Shown here: positions 17,617 through 24,946 of the stretch, in pieces
Position numbering within the stretch: position 1 is the first letter of the stretch
Layout: each line of letters begins with the position of its first letter
Origin: Streptomyces shenzhenensis
GTDB taxonomy: Bacteria; Actinomycetota; Actinomycetes; Streptomycetales; Streptomycetaceae
Assembly: GCF_003688995.1 (NCBI RefSeq)
Contig: NZ_PENI01000007.1
Span: forward strand, 124,001 to 188,000
Direction: 5' to 3'
DNA length: 64,000 nt
Notes under the pieces: generated by a model
What the model was told of the DNA's origin: nothing
Seen by the model: only the letters and a program-made list of their open reading frames with translations
Database searches by the model: none
Program-made: the position numbers and the translations under genes

Positions 17617-18969
17617 TCAGCCGGTGGGGACGGTGCCCGCGGCGGCCGGCTCGGCGAGCCGGGCGTCCTCCTCGACGGCGGCGTCGGGGTCGCGGCCCAG
17701 GAACACCCCGGCGACGGAGACGGTGGCCGCGACCGCGATGTACAGGGCCAGCGGCAGCCAGCTGCCGTAGGCGCTCAGCAGCGTGGTGAACAGCAGGGGC
17801 GCGATGGCGCCGCCGATGATCCCGGCCAGCGTGTACGCGAGCGAGGAACCCGTGTAGCGCAGCCGGGGCGAGAACTGCTCGGCGATGAAGGCGGCCTGCG
17901 GACCGTACAGGAAGGAGTGGATCGCGAGGCCGACGACGACTCCGGCGGCCAGCGCCGGCCATCCGGTGCCCGCGAGGGGGAAGAACACGAACGGCCACAC
18001 ACCCGCGGCGACGGCGGAGACCCCGTACAGCAGACGGCGGTTGATCCCGTCGGAGACGGCGCCGGCCAGCGGGATCAGGAAGACCTGGAGCGAGGAGCCG
18101 ATGAGGACGGCCGCCAGGGCGGAGCCGCGCGACATGTCGAGTTCCTGGGTGGCGTAGGTCAGCACGAAGACCGTGAACATCGCGTAGAGGACATCGGGCC
18201 CGACCCGGCAGAGCATCGCGGCGATCAGGGCGCGGGGCTGAGTGGTGAAGACCTCGCGGACCGGGGCCTCGGGCCGGGTCTTCTCGGCCTCCATCGCCTT
18301 GAACACCGGGGTCTCCTCCAGCTTCGCCCGGATCCACAGGCCGAAGCCGACGAGGACGCCGGAGAGCAGGAAGGCGACCCGCCAGCCCCACGACTCGAAC
18401 TGCGCCTCGGTCAGCAGCGCGCCGAGCGCGGCGAGGACACCGTTGGCGAGGAGGTTGCCCGCGGGCGGGCCCACCTGGGCGGCCGAGGCGTAGAAGCCCC
18501 GGCGGCGCGGGTCGCCGAACTCGCTGGACAGCAGCACGGCGCCGCCCCATTCGCCGCCGACGCCGACGCCCTGTGCGAACCGCAGTACGACCAGGGCGAT
18601 CGGGGCGGCCACCCCGATCGTGGAGTACGTGGGCAGGACGCCGATGAGGAAGGTGGCCACGCCGATCAGGATCAGGGTGGCGATCAGCACCTTCTTCCGG
18701 CCGATGACGTCGCCGAGGCGGCCGAAGACGAGCCCGCCGAGGGGGCGCGAGACATAGCCGACCGCGTACGTGGAGAACGCGAGGAGAGTGCCGGTGAGCG
18801 GGTCCTCGGACGGGAAGAACAGGTCGCCGAAGACCAGGGCCGCGGCGGCGGAGTAGACCGCGAAGTCGTACCACTCGAGGGCCGTGCCGGTCAGGCTGGC
18901 GGCGAAGGCCCGGCGGACGCCGGAGCGCCGCCCGGGCAGCGTCCGGCCGCCCTGTGGAGTGTCGTGCAT
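17617..18969 (-). CDS. MHS-family MFS transporter
   Basis: A 450-residue 12-segment proton symporter of the metabolite:H+ subfamily (ProP, KgtP, ShiA relatives), which imports small carboxylates or betaines. The TGTALEWYDFAVYSAAAALV start of segment 1, GRLGDVIGRKKVL between segments 2 and 3, and RFAQGVGVGGEWGGA in segment 4 are diagnostic. The start at 18969 (AAGGA 8 bp upstream) is preferred; an ATG at 18996 is an alternative. The GntR operator site 2 (19018-19035) lies just upstream. Confidence 0.9.
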   Translation of the reverse strand: MHDTPQGGRTLPGRRSGVRRAFAASLTGTALEWYDFAVYSAAAALVFGDLFFPSEDPLTGTLLAFSTYAVGYVSRPLGGLVFGRLGDVIGRKKVLIATLILIGVATFLIGVLPTYSTIGVAAPIALVVLRFAQGVGVGGEWGGAVLLSSEFGDPRRRGFYASAAQVGPPAGNLLANGVLAALGALLTEAQFESWGWRVAFLLSGVLVGFGLWIRAKLEETPVFKAMEAEKTRPEAPVREVFTTQPRALIAAMLCRVGPDVLYAMFTVFVLTYATQELDMSRGSALAAVLIGSSLQVFLIPLAGAVSDGINRRLLYGVSAVAAGVWPFVFFPLAGTGWPALAAGVVVGLAIHSFLYGPQAAFIAEQFSPRLRYTGSSLAYTLAGIIGGAIAPLLFTTLLSAYGSWLPLALYIAVAATVSVAGVFLGRDPDAAVEEDARLAEPAAAGTVPTG

Positions 18970-19017
18970 GGTTCCCATCCTTGCGTAGGGGGACATCGAC
19001 CTTCCGGCATACTTCTT

Positions 19018-19035
19018 GTATACAGGTGGTATGCG
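19018..19035. promoter_or_regulatory. GntR operator (site 2) between divergent genes
   Basis: GTATACA-N4-GTATGCG, matching site 1 at 15392-15409 at 15 of 18 positions. It lies 49 bp from the transporter start and 76 bp from the DUF2848 start, so one regulator could control both directions. Confidence 0.65.
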
Positions 19036-19110
19036 CAAGCCCTGCGCGAGAAGTTAACCGTGGAGAAATCCGGATCCGCGGACCGCACAGTGATCTCTGG
19101 GAGTGCCCTC

Positions 19111-19797
19111 ATGGCCGTGCTGACCTTCGAACTGCCCGACGGATCGACCCGCGAAGTGGACGTCGTGCAGGTCCTCAACGCGGGCTACGCCGGTCGCAGC
19201 CAGGAGGACGTCGCCGCACACGTCGCCGAACTCGCCGAGCTGGGCGTGCCCGGCCCCTCCGTGACGCCGGCCCTCTACCCCGTCTCCTCCTACCTCGCCC
19301 GGCAGACCGACCGGGTCGAGGCGCAGCACGCGCGCACCTCCGGCGAGGCGGAGTGGGCGCTGGTCGTGGCGCCCGGCGGGGAGCTGCTGCTCACGGCCGC
19401 CTGCGACCACACGGACCGGGATCTCGAAGTGTACGGCGTCGCCTGGAGCAAGAACGCCGGTCCTGACGTCCTGGCCCGGCGCGCCTGGCTCCTCGCCGAC
19501 GTCGCCTCCCGCCTCGACGAGCTGACGCTGCGCGCCTGGGTCACCCACGGCGACGAGGAGAGCGAGATCCAGAACGGCACCCTCGCCGAGCTCCTCCCCC
19601 CGTCGTACTGGGTGGACGTCCTGCGCTCCCGCGACGCCCTCGTGCCGGGCACCGTCCTCATCTCCGGCACGATTCCGATGACGCCGGACGTGGACCAGTT
19701 CGCCGACGCCTGGCGGGTGGAACTGGCCGATCCCGCCACCGGCGACGCCATCGGTCTCGCCTACCGCGTCCTGCGCATGAGCGAGCCCATCGGCTGA
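19111..19797 (+). CDS. DUF2848 family protein
   Basis: A 228-residue cytoplasmic protein that I assign to DUF2848 from its overall layout: an N-terminal small domain (FELPDGSTREVDV, YAGRSQEDVAAHVAEL), a central ALVVAPGGELLLTAACDHTDRDLEVY block with conserved His and Asp, and a C-terminal VLISGTIPMTP region. The last part resembles the fumarylacetoacetase-like fold, so a hydrolase or lyase role is possible, but none is established to my knowledge. GGGAG precedes the ATG. It is divergent from the MHS-nitrilase operon and shares its operator, so it probably acts on the same compound. Confidence 0.75.
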   Translation: MAVLTFELPDGSTREVDVVQVLNAGYAGRSQEDVAAHVAELAELGVPGPSVTPALYPVSSYLARQTDRVEAQHARTSGEAEWALVVAPGGELLLTAACDHTDRDLEVYGVAWSKNAGPDVLARRAWLLADVASRLDELTLRAWVTHGDEESEIQNGTLAELLPPSYWVDVLRSRDALVPGTVLISGTIPMTPDVDQFADAWRVELADPATGDAIGLAYRVLRMSEPIG

Positions 19798-19826
19798 CCT
19801 ACGCCGTGCGGCGCTCAGCCCAGGAC

Positions 19827-20028
19827 GGGGGGGGCGGGGGGGTGTCCTCGTCGTGGGCGTCCGCGGCAGCGTCGTGGCCGTTCGCGCAGTTCCCCGCGCC
19901 CCTCATAGCGCACCGCCATCAGGCAGCGAACCTCGCGGGACCAGCTCATGCGCAGGAGCACGGGGGGCGTCCTCGTCGTAGGCGGCCGCGGCGACGTCGT
20001 GGCCGTTCGCGCAGTTCCCCGCGCCCCT
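19827..20028. repeat. G-run and two direct copies of the dispersed 3' repeat
   Basis: Two 60-bp direct repeats at 19844-19903 and 19969-20028 differ at 4 positions. Both end in TTCGCGCAGTTCCCCGCGCC, the core of the 96-bp array at 59.7 kb. A run of eight G, one C and seven G (19827-19842) precedes the first. No gene is seen in this 284-bp gap. Confidence 0.75.
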
Positions 20029-20036
20029 GTAGGGGG

Positions 20037-20071
20037 CGAAGCCGCCCCGTGTTTCCGGCGGGGCGGCTTCG
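20037..20071. terminator. Strong bidirectional hairpin terminator
   Basis: Perfect 13-bp stem CGAAGCCGCCCCG/CGGGGCGGCTTCG with a 9-nt loop. It lies between the convergent DUF2848 and dhaL genes, 10 bp from the dhaL stop. Confidence 0.85.
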
Positions 20072-20081
20072 GATTGTGGGG

Positions 20082-20744
20082 TCAGATCTGCTGTGCGGGG
20101 GTCTCCTCACGGGACGCCGGCTCGTGGGGGTCTCCGAGGAAGTCCGCCAGTTCGCCCGGGGACCGGTCCTGCGCCCGGGCCAGGGACCAGAACAGCAGGG
20201 CGACCCCCAGGGCGCCGGGGTCGGCGAAGCCGACGGCCCGCTCACCGACGTAGGAGGCACGTCCGCGCCGGGCCCGCAACGCGGCCGTGGCCCGGGCCCC
20301 GGCGAGGGCGGCGAGGGCGACGTCCCGCAGATCCTCCCCCGCCTCCAGCGCGTCCCGGGCCGGGACCAGGGCGTCCACCATCGTGCGGTCCCCGGGCTCC
20401 GCCTCGCCCACCCGCTGGATCGCGGCAAGCCCCTCGCGCACCCCGGCGGCCCAGGCCGCACGGTCGTCCCCGGCGGCGAGGGCGCCCGCGATCTCCTGGA
20501 ACAGCAGTCCCAGCAGCGGGCCGCTGGTGCCGCCGACCTCGTCCAGGAAGACCTCCGCGGCCACGGCGAACGGCGGTTCGGCGGGCCGGGCCGCCAGCGC
20601 CGAGACGACCAGGTCGAGCCCCTCGCGGAGGTTGTCGCCGAAGTCGCCGTCGCCGGAGAGCTGGTCGAGGGAGGTGAGGGTGTCGTATGCGGTGTGGGCC
20701 GCCTGCGCATAGGTGCGCAGGACGAGATGCCGGTCGATGGTCAA
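20082..20744 (-). CDS. dhaL: Dihydroxyacetone kinase ADP-binding subunit DhaL
   Basis: A 220-residue all-helical DAK2-domain protein that binds the nucleotide in the two-subunit kinase. The conserved Asp cluster that binds magnesium is in LSGDGDFGDNL (about residues 29-39). The GGTSGPLLG and GDRTMVDAL blocks and the C-terminal RARRGRASYVGERAVGFADPGA are also diagnostic. The start overlaps the dhaK stop (ATGA). No dhaM-like PTS gene is nearby, so an ATP-dependent form is more likely than a PTS-dependent one. Confidence 0.9.
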   Translation of the reverse strand: MTIDRHLVLRTYAQAAHTAYDTLTSLDQLSGDGDFGDNLREGLDLVVSALAARPAEPPFAVAAEVFLDEVGGTSGPLLGLLFQEIAGALAAGDDRAAWAAGVREGLAAIQRVGEAEPGDRTMVDALVPARDALEAGEDLRDVALAALAGARATAALRARRGRASYVGERAVGFADPGALGVALLFWSLARAQDRSPGELADFLGDPHEPASREETPAQQI

Positions 20745-21748
20745 CGGATCGACTCCAGTGCGGGGAGGGCGAGGGTGCGGGCCGGCGCGTGCCAGAAGGC
20801 GGCCCAGTCCTCGCGCAGGGCGGTCAGGGTGAGGGAGAAGCCGCTCATGTCCAGGGCCGGGACGAGGGTCCCGACGAGCCGGCCGGCCACGTTCACCCCG
20901 CGCTTGTCCAGCAGTTCGGCCACCCGTGCGTGGACGGCGTACAGCTCCAGCAGGGTGGTCGCGCCGAGGCCGTTGACCAGGAGGAGGACGGACCCGGTGG
21001 TCGTGGGCAGCGCGTCGAGGACCTGCTCGGTCATGCGGTCGACGAGCTGGTCGAAGCCGGGGTGCTCCAGGGTGGCGGCGGCGCGCTCGCCGTGGATGCC
21101 GACCCCGTACTCGAGCGTTCCGTCGGGCAGCGCGAACGCCTCGCCGCCCCGGGACGGGGAGGTCTGGGCCCGGGCGGCGACCGCGAGACTGCGCGACGCC
21201 GCGGCGAACTCGGCGCCGAGGCCCGCGAGTTCGTCGAGCCCGAGACCGGAGTCGGCGGCGCCGCCGAGGAGCTTCTCCACGATGACGGTGGCGCCGGTGC
21301 CCCGGCGGCCGGTGGCGGTCTCGGTGCTCTCGGTCGCGAGGTCGTCGTCGACGAGGACGCGGCGCACGGGGATGCCGTCGGCGCGCAGGCGTTCGGCGGC
21401 GATGCCGAAGTTGATGCGGTCCCCGGTGTAGTTCTTCACCACGTGCAGCACGCCGTCCCGGCCGGCGACGGCCCGGGACGCCTCGTAGACCTGGCGGTTG
21501 TGCGGCGAGGCGAAGATCCGGCCGGGGACGGCGGCGTCCAGCATGCCGCGCCCGACGAATCCGGTGTGCAGGGGCTCATGGCCGGAGCCGCCGCCGGAGA
21601 CGATGCCCACGCGCCGGCCGGGGTGCCGGTCGCGGGCGGTGACGTACAGCGGGTCCTCGGTGAGGTGCAGCAGGCCCGGGTGGGCCAGGGCCAGGCCGCG
21701 CAGGGCCTGCTCCACGGGGTGCTGTTCGGGCAGGAACAGGCTGTTCAC
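20741..21748 (-). CDS. dhaK: Dihydroxyacetone kinase substrate-binding subunit DhaK
   Basis: A 335-residue DAK1-domain protein. The substrate is held by a covalent hemiaminal with the His in EYGVGIHGE. GIVSGGGSGHEPLHTGFVG at about residues 49-67 and HVVKNYTGDRINFGIA are conserved. The GTG at 21748 overlaps the transporter stop (GTGA). In this context the kinase may act on a short ketose other than dihydroxyacetone, since related DhaK proteins work on erythrulose; that is an inference. Confidence 0.9.
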   Translation of the reverse strand: MNSLFLPEQHPVEQALRGLALAHPGLLHLTEDPLYVTARDRHPGRRVGIVSGGGSGHEPLHTGFVGRGMLDAAVPGRIFASPHNRQVYEASRAVAGRDGVLHVVKNYTGDRINFGIAAERLRADGIPVRRVLVDDDLATESTETATGRRGTGATVIVEKLLGGAADSGLGLDELAGLGAEFAAASRSLAVAARAQTSPSRGGEAFALPDGTLEYGVGIHGERAAATLEHPGFDQLVDRMTEQVLDALPTTTGSVLLLVNGLGATTLLELYAVHARVAELLDKRGVNVAGRLVGTLVPALDMSGFSLTLTALREDWAAFWHAPARTLALPALESIR

Positions 21749-23091
21749 GAGACCTGGGTCCTTTCGGGGAGGTGCGGGGCCGGTGCGCCGGCCGCGACGG
21801 CGGGCGCCTCGCCGGCTCCGAGCCGGGTGGTGGCCAGGGCGGAGACCACGGCGACGCCGACGCAGTAGGCGATCAGCCAGGACCAGTGGCCGCCGGCCGC
21901 GGACAGCAGGGCGGTGCCGATGAGCGGGGAGAGACCGCCGCCGAGGGTGGCGCCGACCTGCTGGGTGACCGACAGCCCCGTGTAGCGGACGTTGACCGGG
22001 TAGAGGTTGGAGAAGAGGGCACCTTGAGCGCCGTACATGGCGCCGTGCCCGATGCCGAGTCCGAGGGTCATACCCAACACGTAGGCCCAGAACTGGCCGG
22101 TCTGGAGCAGCAGGAAGAACGGCACGGCGAGGATCGCCTGGAAGAGGGCACCGGCGATGTACACCTTGCGCCGGCCGATGCGGTCGGAGAGGGCGCCGAA
22201 GTACGGCAGGGTGCAGCACTCGACGGCGCAGGCGATCAGCACCGCGAGCAGCACGGGGCTCTTCGGCAGATCGAGTTCGGTGGTGACATAGGTGATCGCC
22301 ACCACGTAGTAGATGTTGAACAGGCCGCTCTCGGCGATCTTGGCGAGCACGGAGAACAGGACCGTCGTGGGCTGCCGGGTCAGCACCTGGCGCACGGGCA
22401 GGCTGTGCACCTCGCGGTCCTCGCGCATCTTCACGAACTCGGGGCTCTCGGTGATGTTCAGGCGCATCCAGATGCCGACGCCGACCAGCAGGATGCTCGC
22501 CAGGAAGGGCAGCCGCCAGGCCCAGGAGTCGTACGAGCCGGACGGCAGCGCGTTGTCGAGGATGGTGACCAGGCCCACCGGGATGAGCACACCGGCCGGG
22601 GTGCCGATGTGCACGAGTGAGGTGAAGAAGCCCTGGCGGGAGCGCGGGCTGTACTCCAGTGCCATGAGCACCCCGCCGCCGTACTCGCCGCCCATGCCGA
22701 GGCCCTGGAGCAGCCGGATGGCGACGAGCAGGATCGGGGCGGCGATGCCGATGCTGTCGTAGGAGGGCAGCAGGCCGATCGCGAAGGTGCCCAGCCCCAT
22801 CATGAGCATGGTGATGATGAGGACGTTCTTGCGTCCGAGGCGGTCGCCGAAGTGACCGAAGAGGATGCCGCCGAGCGGGCGGGCGGCATAGCCGACGAAG
22901 TAGGTGGCGAACGCGGCGAGGGTGCCCACCAGGGGCGAGGCGTCGGGGAAGAACACCTTGTCGAAGACCAGTGCCGCGGTGGTCGCGTAGAGGGTGAAGT
23001 CGTAGTACTCGACGGTGGTGCCCAGGGCGCTGGCGGTGACGACTTTGCGCAGCGACGCCCGGGAATCGGGCGTGGCGGGCGATTCGGACAT
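21745..23091 (-). CDS. MHS-family MFS transporter of the dhaKL cluster
   Basis: A 448-residue, 12-segment symporter of the metabolite:H+ subfamily. SALGTTVEYYDFTLYATTAALVF lies in segment 1, GHFGDRLGRKNVL between segments 2 and 3 and RLLQGLGMGGEYGGG in segment 4. It is the first gene of the transporter-dhaK-dhaL unit, with all junctions overlapping. It probably imports the sugar acid, polyol or ketose handled by the cluster. Confidence 0.9.
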   Translation of the reverse strand: MSESPATPDSRASLRKVVTASALGTTVEYYDFTLYATTAALVFDKVFFPDASPLVGTLAAFATYFVGYAARPLGGILFGHFGDRLGRKNVLIITMLMMGLGTFAIGLLPSYDSIGIAAPILLVAIRLLQGLGMGGEYGGGVLMALEYSPRSRQGFFTSLVHIGTPAGVLIPVGLVTILDNALPSGSYDSWAWRLPFLASILLVGVGIWMRLNITESPEFVKMREDREVHSLPVRQVLTRQPTTVLFSVLAKIAESGLFNIYYVVAITYVTTELDLPKSPVLLAVLIACAVECCTLPYFGALSDRIGRRKVYIAGALFQAILAVPFFLLLQTGQFWAYVLGMTLGLGIGHGAMYGAQGALFSNLYPVNVRYTGLSVTQQVGATLGGGLSPLIGTALLSAAGGHWSWLIAYCVGVAVVSALATTRLGAGEAPAVAAGAPAPHLPERTQVS

Positions 23092-23209
23092 GCTCGCTCC
23101 ATTGCGATGGCGGCTCGGACGACACGGTCGGTTCGGCCCCTACATGCTGCATGGGCGCCGACCGTGTCCTGAAAGCGACGGTTCTCCTGACAGGGACCGC
23201 GTGCTAACA

Positions 23210-23223
23210 TCTGATGCATCAGA
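23210..23223. promoter_or_regulatory. Perfect 14-bp palindrome, candidate operator of the GntR at 24230 (site 1)
   Basis: TCTGATGCATCAGA is fully palindromic and lies in the divergent promoter region between the transporter and the dihydrodipicolinate-synthase-family gene. A matching site TCTGATCGATTAGA is at 24143-24156, just upstream of the regulator gene. Confidence 0.65.
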
Positions 23224-23267
23224 CATTACATCCGTGCCCAGGGCGCGGCAATACCCGGGAGACCAAC

Positions 23268-24155
23268 GTGAAGGACATCCGGCTCGGCGGCATGATCTCG
23301 ACCGTCGTCACGCCGTTCGACGCGAACGACGAGGTCGATCTCGACCTGCTGCGCGGCGAGGTGAAGTACCTCCTGGACCAGGGCGTCACGGCGATCTGCG
23401 CCTGCGGCAGCACCGGCGAGGGCCAGACCCTGTCCCTGGAGGAGAGCGCGGCGATCTGCGCGACCGTCGTCGACGAGGTCGCCGGCCGTGTTCCGGTCAT
23501 CGGCGGCGTCATCCAGAACAGCACGGCACAGGCCAAGCGCTACGCGCTCGCGCTGAAGGCGGCCGGGGTCGACGCCCTCCAGATCACCCCCGTGCACTAT
23601 GTGTTCGCGCCCTCAGCCGAGGAGACGGTCGCGCACTACCGCGAGCTCGGCGAGGCCACCGACCTGCCGATCGTCCTCTACAACGTGGTGCCGTGGGCGC
23701 TGGTGCCCGTGGACACCATCGAGCTGCTGCGCGACGTCCCGCAGGTCGTGGCGATCAAGCAGTCGGGCGGCGACATCCACCTGCTCGCCGACCTCCTGCA
23801 CCGCATGCGCGACCGGTTCACCGTGCTCGCCGCGCTGGACGACCTGCACTACCCCGCGTTCGTCATGGGTGCCCACGGCGCCCTCGCCGCGATCCCCACC
23901 GTCACCCCCCGGCTGAGCGTCGAGCTGTGGGACGCGGTGCAGGCCGGCGACCACGCCAAGGCGTTCGAACTGCACGAGCGGATCCTCACCGTCTGGCGGG
24001 CCATCGACGCGCCCAACCTGCCCGCCACGCTCAAGGCCGCGCTCGAACTGCTGGGCCGCAACCCCGGTCTGCCGCGCCGTCCGTTCCAGCCGGCCACCGA
24101 GGCCGAGCGGGATCGCATCAGGACCGCCCTGCGAGCGGCTAATCTGATCGATTAG
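23268..24155 (+). CDS. Dihydrodipicolinate synthase family lyase/aldolase
   Basis: A 295-residue TIM-barrel Schiff-base enzyme. The Lys is in VVAIKQSGG (about residue 163), the partner Tyr in IVLYNVVPW (about 135), and the phosphate/carboxylate loop is CGSTGEGQTLS instead of the lysine-pathway GTTGE form. Thus it is probably not a true DapA. With a KGSA-type dehydrogenase two genes downstream, a dehydratase or deaminase making alpha-ketoglutarate semialdehyde (from a 3-deoxy-2-keto sugar acid or a hydroxyproline derivative) is the leading guess; an aldolase is the alternative. The GTG at 23268 has GGGAG upstream; an ATG at 23214 would overlap the operator. Confidence 0.87.
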   Translation: MKDIRLGGMISTVVTPFDANDEVDLDLLRGEVKYLLDQGVTAICACGSTGEGQTLSLEESAAICATVVDEVAGRVPVIGGVIQNSTAQAKRYALALKAAGVDALQITPVHYVFAPSAEETVAHYRELGEATDLPIVLYNVVPWALVPVDTIELLRDVPQVVAIKQSGGDIHLLADLLHRMRDRFTVLAALDDLHYPAFVMGAHGALAAIPTVTPRLSVELWDAVQAGDHAKAFELHERILTVWRAIDAPNLPATLKAALELLGRNPGLPRRPFQPATEAERDRIRTALRAANLID

Positions 24156-24156
24156 A
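24143..24156. promoter_or_regulatory. Candidate GntR operator (site 2)
   Basis: TCTGATCGATTAGA overlaps the last codons of the upstream gene and matches site 1 at 11 of 14 positions, following TCTGATNNATYAGA. It is 74 bp before the regulator start. Confidence 0.6.
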
Positions 24157-24229
24157 TGCTGTATCCACGGCGCCGGGCCCTTGCCACGGGAACCGGCGCC
24201 GCAGCGACCGTTGGAGAAGAAGGGCGATC

Positions 24230-24928
24230 ATGGCCACCCCGTCCGTCCGCAGCCGCCGCGGCACCACCCCCCTGGTCGTGGAGTCGATCTCCGAGCAGCT
24301 CTACTCGATCCTGTGCGAGCGGATCACCACCGGCGGCTACGCCCCGGGGTCCCGGCTCGACCCGCAGGCCATCGCGTCCGAGTTCGGCGTCTCCCGCACC
24401 CCGGTGCGCGACACCCTGCAACGCCTGGAGCACGACCGGCTCGTGGAGACCCGTCCGCGCTCCGGCACGTTCGTCACCCGGCCGACCCGCAACGACGTGC
24501 ACGAGGTGTGCCAACTGCGCAAGGGGCTGGAGTGGCTCGCCACCGGAGTGGCCGCCGAGGCCATGCCGCTCGAGCAGATCGCCGACCTGCGGGACGAGGC
24601 CGTCGCCGCCATCCGCGCGGCCGAGCAGGGCGACTACGAACCGTTCTTCGTCAGCGACACCCGCATCCACCGCGAGATCATCGCGAGCACCGGCAACAGC
24701 CGGCTGGTCGCGGCCCGCGAGTCGGTCGAACCCTTCGTCTACTGGCTGCGCGTCCTCGGCGCCACCGGCCCGCACCGCCTCGCCGGATCCACCCGGCGGC
24801 ACCTGGAGATCCTGGACGCCATGGCGGCCCGTGACGTCGGTGCCGCCCAGGAGGCCGCCGCGATCCACCTCACCGAGGTCGAGGAGTGGACGCTGGCCGA
24901 CATGGCCTCCCACGACATCGTCACCTGA
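24230..24928 (+). CDS. GntR family regulator, FCD type
   Basis: A 232-residue winged-helix regulator. The HTH runs from about residue 20 to 85 (QAIASEFGVSRTPVRDTLQRLE, then RSGTFVTRP). The FCD domain has Asp and His ligands in DTRIHREIIASTGNSRL and a later HLEILDAM block. GAAGAAGGG lies upstream of the ATG. It sits between the lyase and dehydrogenase genes, 18 bp from the latter. The two TCTGATNNATYAGA sites are its probable operators, controlling the transporter-dhaKL unit as well. Confidence 0.92.
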   Translation: MATPSVRSRRGTTPLVVESISEQLYSILCERITTGGYAPGSRLDPQAIASEFGVSRTPVRDTLQRLEHDRLVETRPRSGTFVTRPTRNDVHEVCQLRKGLEWLATGVAAEAMPLEQIADLRDEAVAAIRAAEQGDYEPFFVSDTRIHREIIASTGNSRLVAARESVEPFVYWLRVLGATGPHRLAGSTRRHLEILDAMAARDVGAAQEAAAIHLTEVEEWTLADMASHDIVT

Positions 24929-24946
24929 CCCTTACCGAGGTCCACC

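Noticed and set aside
23143..23153. CATGCTGCATG palindrome near the MHS transporter start as a third GntR site
   Set aside because: It is perfectly symmetric but does not match the TCTGATNNATYAGA pattern of the other two sites, so I did not annotate it as an operator.
23214..23267. Upstream ATG extension of the dihydrodipicolinate-synthase-family gene
   Set aside because: It would start inside the palindromic operator, and the added 18 residues do not belong to the family. GTG 23268 has a good ribosome site.
23268..24155. dapA (lysine pathway)
   Set aside because: The GTTGE loop is CGSTGE, and the context (FCD regulator, KGSA dehydrogenase, sugar-type kinase) is catabolic.
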